Assembly: GCF_900324465.2 (NCBI RefSeq)
Contig: NC_046616.1
Location: forward strand, 6,201,047-6,265,046
Reading direction: 5' to 3'
DNA length: 64,000 bases
Origin: Anabas testudineus
Taxonomy: Eukaryota > Chordata > Actinopteri > Anabantiformes > Anabantidae
Within the stretch, counting starts at the first letter, position 1; the number at the start of each line of letters is the position of its first letter. The notes under the pieces were generated by a model, which searched no databases, had not been told where the DNA came from, and worked only from the letters and a program-made list of their open reading frames with translations. This document shows, piece by piece, positions 13,347-26,309 of the stretch. The translations under genes were made by a program, and so were the position numbers.

Positions 13347-16300
13347 TCAGTCAAGGGTGTCAACCTGATTGGGCAGAAGCAGAGGCAGGTCCATCCCAGC
13401 ATGCTCAGCATCCACTAGATTGACAGCATCGGTGGCTGTGGCAGGAGGGTGAGCTGGGTCAGAGGGCAGGGGAGAGGGCGGGTTACTGGCATTATGAGGC
13501 TCTCCTGAGTTGCGTAGAGAGAGGGAAAGCGCTGGCGAGGGTCTTCTGGGCGACTGCGAGGAGCAGCAGGGCAGGAGCTTCCCCAAAGCTCGCTTGAAGT
13601 CTCTCATGAACAGCGGGTAGATGATTGGGTTCATTGTGCTGTTGCAGTAGCCCAGCCAAGTGATGGCGTCGAACAGGGCAAGGGGCACGCACTCACACAC
13701 TGCCTGAATGAAGATGATGAAGATAATTGCAGTTATTGGATGTTTATGGCACAATGTAGAAATAGATATACATAAAATGAGCCGTAATAAATACACAGAA
13801 TAGATGTTAAAGGCACACTGTATAGTTTCTGACCACTAGTGGCACTATGAGCAATGTTTTTACATTAAGATGAATGTTGTGTGTATTGTGCACTTGTTAC
13901 AGGATGCATAAGTCAAATGTATTGCAAAAAGATCTTTCAATGTCTGGAAAAGAAAGATTTCAAACTAGCAAAACATGAACGTAAACAATGCAAAGTTTAG
14001 GTTATTGAAAAGAAATCAACCTTATTTACCTTACTTACCAACCTTATTAAATATTTTCTGAGAAAGGAAAGTCCTTCAAAACGTGTGTTAGACCTCAAAG
14101 ATACATAAAGTAAACCATAACTTTTTTAAAATGAAAATTCCACAAGGTTTCAATTTAAATTAAACTTAAAATTAAAACATGAATAACTTACATAAATAAA
14201 TAAATAATTATGAAACCCTTGTGCAGCCTCAGTAACTGGGGTTTTGTGGAAAACTTTATGGAGGTTCAGTGTCTCATCCTGGTCATAATGTTCATCAGTG
14301 AATGGCCAGATTGGCAACAACTCTACCAATTGTGATACTGCCACCATTTATTTGGAAATATTAATGTATTTTTAATGATTGTCTACATTTTTTTATTATT
14401 ATTATTAATTTTATTTTGCAAGCAGCATAGTTAGGAAATCATTAAAGAAAGAAGCTGATATATAATGTAGCTAAAAATAAATACAGATATGAACAGATGT
14501 GAACAGATATCAATTTACAAAGTTTATTAATTTAATTATTTCAGTCTTTATTGATTGTCCATTCATTAATTTGTGTATGTTTCTTGGCATCTTGGCAGAA
14601 CATTTACTATTTACTTTCTGTTACTTTTGGACCTCTATAGAGTTGAGTCTTTTCCTCACTAATCATATATTGTGTCCATCTTCTCTTTTCTTTTAGAACA
14701 TCTAATTATCTCTGGATAGATCTTGCACATACATTTGCGTCAGACTGATCTGAACATAAACACCAGGTTTAGAGAGGGACAGTGAAGGAGGAGACAGCTG
14801 TTAGAGGAGAGCTTCCAATACTATCAAGATGAGACAGGGAGGCGGTGGGAATAGGACAGAAAGGAGGGGTGATTTTCACACACCACATTGAGTGTGAAAA
14901 GGAAGGAGAGCGCAGAGACAGTCAAGTCTCTGTGCTCTGTGTTGTGCAGGGGAGAAGCGAGAGGGCACAGATGGGAAATCAAAATGACTGGATCATTGAA
15001 AGCTTGAAAAACAGGACAAGTGTCATTACCAATTTAGATTAAGCTGTTTTTTGACATTCATTTACTCTCACTGAGGTTTTTCATTGCCTTTCCTGTTTGT
15101 TCTCTGAGTAATGAGTGTGTGCATTGAGTATCATAAAAAGAATAATAATCATAAATGGTACTTTGGTGTGTTGTTTTCTGTGCTTTAGAATGAGTCAGCC
15201 ACACAAAGCTGAAATGCCAATCTATTTCCTTGTTGGATAGCTTGGCAAGGCTATGACGCCAAAGCTGGCCAATACAAAAATAGATTGGTATCCAAGTGTT
15301 TTCATTCTTTCTTTTGCATTTTGCATTTTTCACACTCTTTTTATGCTCATCACACAAAAGCATTTGTGAGAAACCTGAAAATCACTCAGATATTTGAAAT
15401 GAAAAATGAATCTGTTCTAAAAGAATGCGCAGCTCATTTGATCATGCATGTTAGTTGCACAATTTGTTTGACATACTGAATCGGATGGATGCTAATATGT
15501 CATGTTGCCATTTTTTTTTTTTTCTCGATTTTTTATTAATTGACTAAATGTAATGTGCTCGTGTCAAATCTGTGGTAGAAACAGTGTGTGGTGTCTCCAC
15601 TGACCTGAGCCATGTTGGTGATGAAAAAGGGTAACCAAGCGCAGAAAAACAGTCCCAGGAGGACTCCTAATGTCAGACTGGCCTTCAGTGCCCTCCGACC
15701 CTGCCTGTGAGCCAGATGGCGCTCACTGTTTACTGACGGCTGTGGACAGTAGAGAACAAGATTTATAATTAATTATATTTCAGAATATTGTAGATGGAGT
15801 GTAAATGTGTTCTCTTGGTTCTACTGGGAATTGGAGAAAGTATAACAAATCAAATTATTACAATTAAATTAAAGAAACTGGACAGCAGTTACCCCTCAAA
15901 GTGTAAAGTCAGAGCCAACAGCCATTTAACTTAGCTTAGTGCTCACTGTTTATTATTTGTTTAAGCTATAAAAGAACTGCAGTGTAAAACTGACATGTTT
16001 GGTTTTATGGGGAGTTACATGCTGCAACAGTTTCTTGGCTATAAATCAAACATTATGTTTTGACATCCATTTGTGTACCAATAAACCAAGACATGAGTGG
16101 TACTGATCCTCTCATCTCGCCAGGAGCGCAGTAGGCCAACTTGATTCTTCAAAACAATTCCTTTATTTAGACACAAGGTCTTGGTTATTCTTTTTTTTTT
16201 TGTAAAAGAAAAAAAAACAACTCTGACGAATGAACTAGTCATTACAAACTCATGCAGTGAAGCCAAACTTTAAGCAAACTCACATTATTACATTGTACAT

Positions 16301-17917
16301 TGTACATGCATAAAGCATCTAGAATATTTCCATTTGGCAGCGCCATGAAATGTTTAAAACTGCACAGTGTAAATGTCACATACTGTAGTGTGAGACAGTG
16401 AAGAATGAAGTATTTTAAAGGGTTTTTTTTAAAAGGTAAAAAGTGAAAATAAAAAATAGTATTATTATTTCATACTTAACTCAGAACTGACTGTTGTGCT
16501 GTGTGTGGTTTTACTGCAGGATCCTTGTGGACGAGGGCAGAGTATCACAGCAGCCGTGTTACCAGCCACCTTGTTTTGTTTGTTCTCTTGTTATTCTACC
16601 TGTAATAAATTTAATTTGTGTAAGCTAAGCTTTTTTCTTCTGCAATTAGATGATACTAAATTTGAGTGGATTTTAACAGCCTTTTATAAGATGTAGCCAT
16701 GACCTCTATTATGTAAAACTTTAAAATGTCAAGGAAAAGACGAACTTGAAAACAATACATAGTTAATTGTTATTTGTTTTTCCCCCTTGTTCTAAATGTT
16801 TCCATTCACTGAAGCAACCTCTTCATCTCCTATTCACATTAAGATCTGCTCTACATTAAGGCAAGTCTACTGTTTTACCATCACCACTGAGCAGGTGTTC
16901 CAGTTTAGTTTTTGCCGAGAAATCCAGTGCTGTACTTCATGTTTTGGTTAGCAATCATGTTTATGTTTAGGCCCGTGGACTTATTTGGGCTCTCTTTCTT
17001 ACCGGTACATTTTGTGGAACAGGAGGCTCCTGGTACCTGCAGACATCTCTGTCCCGCTGAAACTGTGATGCTGCAATCCGAGGTGAAGGAGGGCGGGAAG
17101 GTTCCCCAATAGAGGGATGTGGGTGTGGTGGATGGCTCAATGCTGCTACCCTCTTTGCTTGTCTCCGTGCTGCTAGAAGGATCCGGCAGTAGGTGAAGCA
17201 AATGGCACTGGAGGGCAAAAAGAAGGTGAGGACAGATGCCACCAGAGCAAAGGGCAGTGTGACCTGCAGGCGGCATTGGAAAGAAAGGCCTCCTGATGGG
17301 GACAGCTGAAAGTAAGTTGCTGGATATAGTGTTTCAGAGTAGGAGCTGATGTTGTTACTGCTGATCCCCGGAAATGATGAGTGCCCAGTCCCGTGGCCTA
17401 AGCTGTGCCACTTCATCTCAATGGGCAGGAATGAAGCCAGTGCTGCTAACCCCCAAGCAGCTCCCACAAGGAGTAGCGCCCGGGGTGGGGTCATCCTCTG
17501 CTTGTAGCGCAATGGTGAGATGATGAAGAGATAGCGGTCCAGGCTGATCACACACAGGTTGAGGATGGACGCGCTGCAGCACATGACGTCAAAGCAAAGC
17601 CAAATTGGACAAAAGGCAGGCCACAACACCCAGGCCCCACACAGCACATTGAGCATGGCTGGGGGCATGACCACCAGTGCCACCATTAGGTCAGAAAGGA
17701 ACAAAGACACCAAGAAGCAGTTTGAGGTGCAACGCAATGAGCGATGGGCAAACACCAAGGCGATAAGCAACATGTTGCCACAGACTGTCATGAGGATGAT
17801 GACAGTCAGCATGAAGGCTAACAACCATGGGCCACTGCCAGCAATGTTCCAAGCACTGGTGGTGGAAGAACTAGTGTTGTAGCCTCCCACTGAGCCAGAT
17901 AGGTGAGAGTCAGCCAT
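13347..17917 (-). CDS. htr6: 5-hydroxytryptamine (serotonin) receptor 6, class A GPCR
   Basis: Three coding exons on the minus strand: 17917-17037, 15725-15605 and 13703-13347, about 452 residues (human 440). The exon layout matches mammalian HTR6, with introns in the third intracellular loop and after TM6. Visible landmarks are Asp76 (2.50), Asp110 in TM3 (amine binding), DRY at 127-129, Cys103 and Cys215 (disulfide), FFCAWLPFF in TM6 and NPIIY in TM7. The sequon at Asn14 lies in the extracellular N-terminus. The family couples to Gs and raises cAMP in neurons. The start was set at MADSH because its ATG lies in a strong GCACCATGG context; an in-frame ATG six codons upstream is possible. The exon 2 acceptor could also be 14 bases upstream, but only the one used keeps the frame. 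ECL2 is about 31 residues longer than in human and adds a sequon at Asn189. No NBL1 copy was seen between this gene and micos10. Confidence 0.95.
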
Positions 17918-18499
17918 GGTGCCAATTCCCAACAATAAGCCAGCTCCTGTGGGTCCTCTTTAAGCACCACTAAAGTTATAGACTTTAACCCTTCCCAGCC
18001 AAATCTCTCAATTCAGGAGCATTGCAGAAGAAGAGGCCACTATGTTTTTTGTTAAGAAACCATCCAACTCTGTCCTTGTTAAGGTTAATCAAAGTATTCT
18101 CCATGAATCAATATCTCCATCTCCTTTTTTCAGGAATGAATCCAGGTGCCCTGGGCTTACTTCCACTGCCACCAGTACAGCAATCAAAATCACCAACAGA
18201 GTTTCACTCATCTCTCCATTCTCACTAGCATGTCCCTGCGTGATCCACAGTTAAATGCCAGAATGAGCCATTCAGTGGCTGACAGAGGGTTTTGAAGCAG
18301 CATGTCACAATGATGACAGCCAGGAGGAGGGTACAGAGAGAGAGACAAGCTTCCACTGCGCGTTCGAGAGCAGTGCTGGTGAGAGGAGCTACTGAAGAGG
18401 AAGAGACCATGGACCAGGTCTCAGAATTCTCCTTCACTTCATAGAAGCGGCATTGTACAGTTTCCGCGAGTCCTTCGCTGAGCTGGAGCTCTGCAGCCT

Positions 18500-19660
18500 T
18501 TCACAAGTCTTTTTATTCTGGGAGACAGCATGAGGGAGCAGAGACCAACACAAAATAGTGCAGCAGTCATTTGTAAGCAAGGCTCTGTTCGTAAGTGCTC
18601 TACAGGTATGATGGTCCTTGTAATGCTGCCTTTATCTCCCCGCTTTTGTTAATCCATGTGTCGGCCACTACAGCGCGCCTCCCAGGCTCAGCACACACCT
18701 ACTGAGAAGGAGCGTGTCAAAGCATTGAGCTGTTAATGCATAACCATGCACAATTACAGCCAAGAAATGCTAATTCTACATCATAGAAACTGGCGTGGGT
18801 GTTTCCATATTTGGTCATGGTATTTTTAACCATTAAGCACACTTGTAAAGCATGATAAAGATTTGATATGACTCTTTTTTTTCTTTGATTTCTATTTGAA
18901 AGGGATTTTACTTGAAATTGTGTATTTTACAGACATTTAGTTCTCGTCATGCCAGTAGAAACTGGTGTTTAAATTGTCATTTATTACCTTAAAAAAAAAA
19001 AAAAAGACAAATTGAATGCCACAGATGCATTTAGGTCCCACAGTTTGTCACTGGTCTAGCAATAAAAAGGAAACAATGGAGAAACTTCAAATCTTCACAC
19101 CTAATTCTAAAACTAAACAACGAGATGACAATAATTATTCACTTCTCAACAGGAGCACTTGAATACCAAGTATAACACAATAGCAGTCATGGGGTGAAAT
19201 CCAGTGTGCCCCAGCATTTCAATACCCTTGTCAAATCCTAAACATGATGTGCAGCATTCTCAGTTTTAATGCCCCCTCATGACTAATCCACACCCCAGTC
19301 ATCTGCCGCATCAGATCAGCTGCTGGCAGCCTTCTTACCCCCTCTCGCCCACCCACACCAAGCCCACCTCGTTATGGGACAACATTTACATTGCTTCCTC
19401 CACCTTCCACATTTCAGAAAATCACTCCAATGTACATTTGAAAGCTGCATTAACACTTGACTCTTGTTACTCAAGTTCTACAATTAGTGCTTGGAGTAGA
19501 TGAATACTAGAGATACTATATCTATTAGGAATTCTAATATATTCATTGTGCATTTCTGTTTTTGTTTGTTTACTACTTTTGCTTTATTTGTATATAATTT
19601 AATTGTTTTGTCCTTTATAAAGCACTTGAGGAGAAATAAATCACTGGGTCATAATTTAGT
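18500..19660. other. intergenic stretch between htr6 and micos10
   Basis: Holds the htr6 5' flank on the left and probably the micos10 3' flank on the right. An A-run lies at about 18991. No coding exon or recognisable repeat family was seen. Confidence 0.4.
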
Positions 19661-19889
19661 TTTTTGGTATATTTTATTAAATAAACACAGAGTGTCTTGA
19701 GTAGGCACATCCACATCCTAGCCATCAGAGCCATACTAGGGAATAACTGTTTAACAGAGAGACAAGAATGTAACTGTAGAACAGTGCAAATGCTGACTTC
19801 TCCCATTGACTAAACAAAACAAAAAGAACAAATTAAAATAATACATAATACAAAAACAAAACAAAACACAGCCCTGTGATGACTTGTAG

Positions 19890-22222
19890 CTATTGCTCCT
19901 GTTGAAGAAAACAGAAATTGATTACACACATCCTAATTTACATAACACAGTTAGAAACAAAGCATTATTTCTGTAAGTTGTTTTAAGGTCAATATATGTT
20001 ATTGCACAAACTAACCTTTTCACTTCTGTGCAGTAGATAATGTGACCTCAGGTCATTCTGACAGTTGGCATACGCCATGCCAAGTCCTGCTCCTGAGCCC
20101 AGTGAAATTGGCCATGTGCGCCCTAGAAATGAAACAGATACTTTACCTCCTCTCACATACTAAAGAGGCACTTCACAATGTGATTAAAAACATCCCAGAG
20201 ATGGTGAGTGAGAGTCTTTAACATTCTAGTCAGTTTGCTTTTTTTTCTATTTTTATTTTAATATTCAAATACAAAACAAATGTACTAGTATAATAACTAT
20301 ATGCAAATCTTTTTGTGGATGTGTGCCATAGGTGCTATTTTAGCAACATTAGCACTAAAAACTCTAAAACTATAAATTCATGTTGAATTATGTGCTCAGT
20401 GTTAAAGAAATACAGATAAAAAAAAGCTTTTCTATTGCTAGGAGTAGCAGATAACTACTTGTACACAGGAAAGAAAAAGTTCAACGCCAAGGATTTTTAC
20501 ACTGAAATGTAAAAAAAGAGATCTTCCCAAAATGTGCAAACAAAAACAGCTTTCCACAGAATCAGTCTATATTTGTGTACTGTCTTCTATCTCTAGGACA
20601 TATAGCTAAGAAATTAAAGATTTATTTTAAAGGTGTACACTACAGTCTCCAGAGACACACACCACCAAACCTAATCAGGAAAGAAGATGCAGCGGGAGGC
20701 AAAGTGCACGTCTGTCCAAGAAGACAAGTACTTACAAGTGTCCTCCTTGAGAAACATATGCCTCACTGCTCCTGAATTGGCTGCATCATTAAATAAAGCA
20801 AGAGACAAACCAGTGTGCATAGACACTGTGTGTAGGAGACTCAGGTCAGCTGGTCTCATGGGCAGAATTGCCCAGATGAAAACCCCACTAAAGTTGAATT
20901 TTCATTTTTGAATTAAATTTCAGCGGACTTTGAATGGCTGGAACCAAGTCGTGTAGATGTGTCCAAGTTTGGGATGTTTGGATCCAAGCAAAAAAAACAA
21001 ACAAAAAAAAAAAAAAACAAAAAACAAATTCAAAGCTCAGACACAGAGCTCATGAAAAGATGACAGATGCCTGTCTAACACTATCAGTGAATCATGGAAG
21101 TGGAAACGTGATGTTCTGAGGATGCTTTGGCAATGGAAGACTGGGCAAGTGGACAATCTGAGTTATTATATCAGAAGGCCTGGGGGGAAATCACACCTGA
21201 ATATCTGCAAAAACTGATGATTAGACCGCCAAAGATTTATCAAGCAGTTATTGCTGCAATGGGCATTTAAAGGAAGTTTAACATACAAATGTATTCGGTG
21301 CTTAAAAGTGCTTAGAAATGAATTGTTTGTGTTTTGTGACCCGTTTACAACCATTTGACTGAATAAAACCAACAAAACATAATTCAAATGCATAAATGTG
21401 TAGGTGTTTTCTTAACTTTCTCTATTTAATCTACTTACGTTTGAAGAACAGAACAGACAAAACAATTCCGAGACCCAGTCCAGTGCCTGAAACAAAGAGT
21501 GAAAAATAAATAGAAATAGAATTTTAATTTACTCTTTAGTGGATAAAACTATTTGTTTATTGAAAGGTTTATGCTGTCTCTAACTTGTGTACATTTTTAG
21601 CTGGTGTGTAGGTTATTGTATAATTCTGCATGTAGCCAAAGGGCAACCATTTTATAGGCACTATAAAACATACATTGAAAGTTTATATAAAACACGTTTG
21701 CTGGTGTTTGTATGCCGAATTAAGGAGAGGGGATTAGCCCCTCACAAAAAGTCTTATTTTTATAAATATAATTGAAGAACTTTATGCATTTAAAATAAAT
21801 AAGTTAACGTTAAGTTGCACCATTAACGATTTTCCACTTAGATTATTTCTGATAATAAAATATGAAATAAACGCAAATCGGTGTCGCTGCCGTTTTTGAA
21901 AAGCCTACTGAGGTTTCCATTATTGAAGAAAACAACAGAATTAACCATATTTTTCATTATTAAAAGTCTTTAATACGCGTATAAAGTTTTCTTACTGGTC
22001 ATTCAGTTGTCCTTTACAACCCCCTTTTGGCTAGCTTAGCTAGTTAGCCTCTTACCTAGACAATGTCATCTGTGGTAATCACTTAATTGCTTACTTTGCC
22101 CTTATTCTGGGACTGGGATAGTAATGTCGCTATGCGGGTAAGACTAATGGATATTTACCAAGTTTAATGGCACCGTCTGCCAGGCATCGGTCCCACTTTT
22201 TCCCGAGCTCCTTCTCAGACAT
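19890..22222 (-). CDS. micos10: MICOS complex subunit Mic10 (MINOS1)
   Basis: Four coding exons on the minus strand: 22222-22159, 21486-21439, 20122-20016 and 19898-19890, giving 75 residues (human 78). The start MSEKELGKKWDRCLADGAIK and the C-terminal KEQ closely match mammalian MICOS10. Two hydrophobic segments carry the family glycine motifs GTGLGLG and GSGAGLG. In the known family these drive Mic10 oligomerisation in the inner mitochondrial membrane and so shape crista junctions. The last exon holds only two codons and the stop. The second intron (20123-21438) contains a decayed Tc1/mariner transposon. A TTTATT on the plus strand at 19673-19678 is a possible poly(A) signal for this gene. 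Confidence 0.96.
20640..21280 (+). mobile_element. Tc1/mariner DNA transposon remnant (dead)
   Basis: Conceptual translation shows pieces of a Tc1-like transposase in order. First comes the helix-turn-helix part (VQEDKYLQVSSLRN, then LTAPELAASLNKARDK and RRLRSAGLMGR). Next comes a damaged catalytic part (SKFGMFGSK, then HEKMTDACLTLSVNHGSG and VMF-stop-GCFGNG). There are several frame breaks, a stop where the family has Trp, and an A-rich expansion at about 20991-21027 interrupting the gene. No clear terminal inverted repeats were found, so the ends are approximate. It sits in the second intron of micos10, in the opposite orientation to that gene. Confidence 0.85.
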
Positions 22223-22542
22223 GCTGAAAATTAGCATTAGCTGCTGTCAAGCTAGAAGTGTCAAACACAGCCCTGGTGCTGCTTTCACGTGCTATCGGAA
22301 TTTACTAACACGACGATGTGAGTGAGAGAGAGGAAAAGTCAAAGTGACAAATTACAGTGAATCCTATGGCGCCAGAGCTTCATGTTATATCTGCTTGATG
22401 TTTTGATACACATATAAAACAAACATATAACGCTACAGGTTAGGAAGTACAAGAATTTAGAGGAATTTATTGAACCACTCTGGTAATTCAATGCATCGTA
22501 CCCAACACAGCCTAATGTCGCCATCATGCTGTAAACTGTTGA

Positions 22543-23578
22543 AGAGCCTGAACAGTAATCATTTCATACATATGAGCATTGTTTTATTGCAAATTTATTT
22601 TCAAGTTTCTGAATGAAAGTTCGTTTAACACAAATCAGTACACTGCTATGAAGTCACTACAGCACGTTAATCTTGTTAACACTGTTTTCCTGAGATGACG
22701 ATATACAATTTCTGAGCGCATACAGTGTGCAAACAGTTCGTATCCATCCATTACACAAAAACTTGGCATATTTTGAAATTATTATCATTAACTAAAGATG
22801 TGCCATCAGCTGGAACACTTTTACTCTGCACCAAAGTCATATCTAAAACTACTAAACATGGAAATCATGACATATAAGAATTTTACAAACAGACTAACAA
22901 ATGTATTAATTTGATTAAATGGTATCTGCGTACAAATGATCCACTGTCACTCCTAAGCAGGCAAACTCTGTGAAACAGCCAAAAGTCATTATGTTGGCAA
23001 AGTGATTATCAAGCATGGTGGCGCAATGGTGCAACCTACAAGTTGGCTTCTTAATGGACTTCAAGTGAATTTATAACAGAGGTGGTTCTGAGTATTTTAC
23101 ACATTGTGAGTGTGAGTGAACAGCAAAGGGGAACCAAAGAGGTAGAAACTGTGTCTTTAAAGAGTAAATATATCTTTGGCCAGAAACAAAATAAATCCCC
23201 TTTGCTTTGCTTCCTCTACCCCATTACACATGTATACCTTAGCACCCACTGAATTCTTGTCAGTGATAACCCACACACCTCATTAAAATACATCATTTAT
23301 GTGGAATTCACTCCAACTCAATTGCAGTAGGAATACATATTACTGTACATATGAAAGCTTCCAACAGTTACCATCAAGACATACCCAAAGGTACATAGAT
23401 TTGACAGCCATAATGTTGTGTTTAAGTGACCTTTGCTACAAAACATATGCTGTGGTCTGACTGCATTTCATCTCATGTGAAAAAATAATGTGGTGAACAC
23501 AGGTGAAGAGATCATCAACCCTGTCTCCTGGTCCTGAAGGACTTTTTTCCCCTAGTCACAGTTCACTGACACTTCTAA
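22543..23578 (-). other. probable sike1 3' UTR with tandem poly(A) signals
   Basis: About 1 kb follows the sike1 stop codon on the minus strand and holds no open exon. Two AATAAA hexamers on the minus strand (22594-22599 and 22583-22588) mark a likely 3' end. This would place the sike1 transcript end about 360 bases upstream of the micos10 start codon, in tandem on the same strand. Confidence 0.45.
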
Positions 23579-25534
23579 TCACTCAATGGAGTCCGGCTGA
23601 GGGGACTGTGCTGCTGTTGCTGGGTGGTTGGTTTCTTCTCTTGCCGTCTTCAAAGAGCCTTTGCTGATGGTCAGGAGATCTCGCAGCTCCTTATTCTCAA
23701 TCTGCACATTACATAGATGTGATAACAATAATTATGTATTACCTGTAATACATCATTGTACATTTAGTGTTCATCTGCAAATTTGAGTGCAGGTTTATAA
23801 AAACACAAGAAACAATTATCTTGTTACATATTGTAACTCCAACTGAATCTCTGCTAGAGTGTTTTGGATTTGTTAGTCAGGATTTTAACCTCCTCTGATA
23901 TAGAAGTGGTGAATGGAATTACACCTGCAGCATGTACAATACTGGGAAACTACAAAAATGAAATATTATCCAAAAAAAGTATATCAGGACTCAATTTACT
24001 CAACTTGGAAATTCATTCTTCTGGATAATCTAGAAATGTTGCTGTGACCAGTACCACTATAGAAAAGACAGGTGTCCTTCCACAGCAAAGTTCAGACTAC
24101 CTCACACATCCAACCACAAAGACCACAGTTAACTACCCACTTTGATAGGGGTAGGAAGGGCTGTTAAGAGTTGTGACTATTACATTTACTCCTCCTTCCA
24201 CTGTCTACATAATGAGCTTATTCAGGTCAGATGAGAAAAGAAACCCCACAACATGATAAATTTGAGGTCTCCTACCAACTTTCCATACTGAAACTTCCCT
24301 ACTGAAGCTACTTGGATGAGTAGTAATAAACTAATAAAAAAACACTTTCTGCTGTGCTTACCTCTAGTTGAGCAAGCCTCTCTCGAACAGTGCAGTAGTG
24401 TTGATCATCCACTTGCACTGCTCTTCTCATCACCTGGCCCATCTCGCATATCCGCTCTACCTGACTCTGCACTTCCTAGAAAAATCACAGAGACATATAT
24501 ACATTTAACACGGGATTATCATGTCAGTTGAAAGACTAGAGTATTTTATACATGTTACGAAGCCCAGTGTACTTTTGCATGGTCTTCATGAAGGCTGAGC
24601 ACAGGTTTGGTGTCCAGCTCTTTTTTTGCCATCATCAGCTGAAGCATCTGCTTGCGGTATCGACCCATGATCAACTCTAGTGCGTACTGGTGTTCTTCAA
24701 GAGACAACCATAGCTCTGCACAGGCAATCGTGAAAATGATTAAATAAAATGTGACACACTAATCACACAACCAACAAAACTGAGTGTTTTTGTTTTTACC
24801 TTTATTCTCCTGCTGTAGTTCCTTGATTTGAGTGTTTTCCTGATTCAGAAGGACATGAGGCTTGTATTTGGTCAGCTCCTGAATTTCTGAACTGTCTTCT
24901 GTGTGCTGAGGGGAGGGAGCAGTAAAAGGCAGCGAGAAGATTAGTGAATAACAAGAGAGGTTTCTCTGTTTTAATAACAAATCAACCATGATGTAGGGTA
25001 TCAACTCCAAAAACCCAATTTCAGAAGTGAAAATTGTATTACAATACATTTACATTTACATTAGCAGAATTTACATTATAAACATGACAAGTATTTCCAA
25101 CAAAATTAGTCAGCATCAAAAGAGAAAATGTGAGGGAATAGATTTGCCCTGTATAATTGTTAGGTGTTTTTTCCACTAATAAGAGGTTGAGCTGGTTGAC
25201 AATTATATATTTCTTATTAAAGAACACAGACACATAAATAAAGCATATAAAAACACATTTATCTCTTAAAGTGAGAGCTCCAATTAATTCTATTAACGTA
25301 AACATCGTGAAGTGTAACACTTGTGCAGTATTAAACACGCATGTAGTTGAAAGAAACGTGTTTAGATGTTCCTACCTTGTCTGGAAGGGCATTTCCCACC
25401 TCTCTCATGCTCTGCACCCTCTGACCAAGGGCCCCGGTCTGCTCTATCAGTCCCTCGGCGGCGGCATCGTGCTCTTTCAGCCTGTCCAGAAGAGTCCGAG
25501 CATCGGTCAACACTTTTTCTAAAGTGCAGGCCAT
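23579..25534 (-). CDS. sike1: Suppressor of IKK-epsilon 1 (SIKE1)
   Basis: Five coding exons on the minus strand: 25534-25376, 24905-24800, 24715-24573, 24475-24362 and 23701-23579, giving 214 residues (human 207). All introns are GT-AG and phases fit. The N-terminus [20 protein letters not shown] and the blocks [30 protein letters not shown] and [16 protein letters not shown] match SIKE1 nearly residue for residue. The protein is almost wholly coiled coil. The known family binds the kinases IKBKE and TBK1, damping TLR3 and virus-triggered interferon signalling, and takes part in STRIPAK-type complexes. The paralogue FGFR1OP2 was considered, but the sequence and the csde1 neighbour favour SIKE1. 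Transcription diverges from csde1 across about 1.8 kb. Confidence 0.95.
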
Positions 25535-26309
25535 TTACTGGCAGCTGATACCTGCTGAGTGCAACGTAAACGAGCTCCTTCCCTCAAACAGCTGGTTAAA
25601 AACGCCTCCCCCTGTTAGGTTACACTGGTTATCGAGCCTCAGTCAGCCGAAACAGCTCATATGCCCTTAAAACAAAGTATATATACTATTACAGGCCTTC
25701 AGAAAACATTTTTAAGTTGATAAAATAAGAAGAGTCCGTAAATATTGTTTCCAAGTATGTCGCTTCCGTGTCGGTCAACAAATAATGACGTCACTTCCAA
25801 ACATCTTCTTCTCTGCTCACAAACCTCAAACCAAGTTGGTGTCTACCGCCATCTACTGGAGGGTTCAGCTACTGGGGTGAAATCAGGGGAAATAATAATA
25901 ATCTGTTAGACCTGTATTCAAAATACTACTTTTACTCAGTATTGGTTCAAAAATACTTACAGTAAAAATACTCTTTGTGTACAAAAACAACCTTAAATGC
26001 TGGTTTGATGCTCATTAGTTTTGAATCCAATGATTAGATTTTGAATTGCTTTACTCGCTGTTGCTAAGTGTGTGAATTTCATGTCACAAATGAATAAAGT
26101 TCTATGATTATACTGAATTTTGTAATAGTCAACCTTTGGTTTAGAGCTAGCCTGCCACCATTAAACCGTAAAGAGGCTGCTGTGCAGCGATGCTTTGAAA
26201 ACTACAGACTGGAAGGGTCTCTGTGAGCCTCATGGTTAGGACACTGAAGGACTGACAGACATTAATTTCTGTGTAAATACCCAAGTACCCAGTTCGTTGC
26301 TTTCACAAA

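Noticed and set aside
13800-13870. Segment resembling short fish repeats (TAGTTTCTGACCACTAGTGG)
   Set aside because: Similarity is short and recalled by eye; no ends, tail or target duplication could be defined.
16967-17036. Continuation of the htr6 first-exon frame past the donor
   Set aside because: The peptide after DVC (RYQEPPVPQ and on) is unrelated to HTR6, and a good GTACC donor plus the downstream exons restore TM6 and TM7.
25030-25090. Stretch resembling the common teleost CATTTACATTTA...AGCAG repeat
   Set aside because: Only about 30 bases match a remembered pattern, too little to assign a repeat family.
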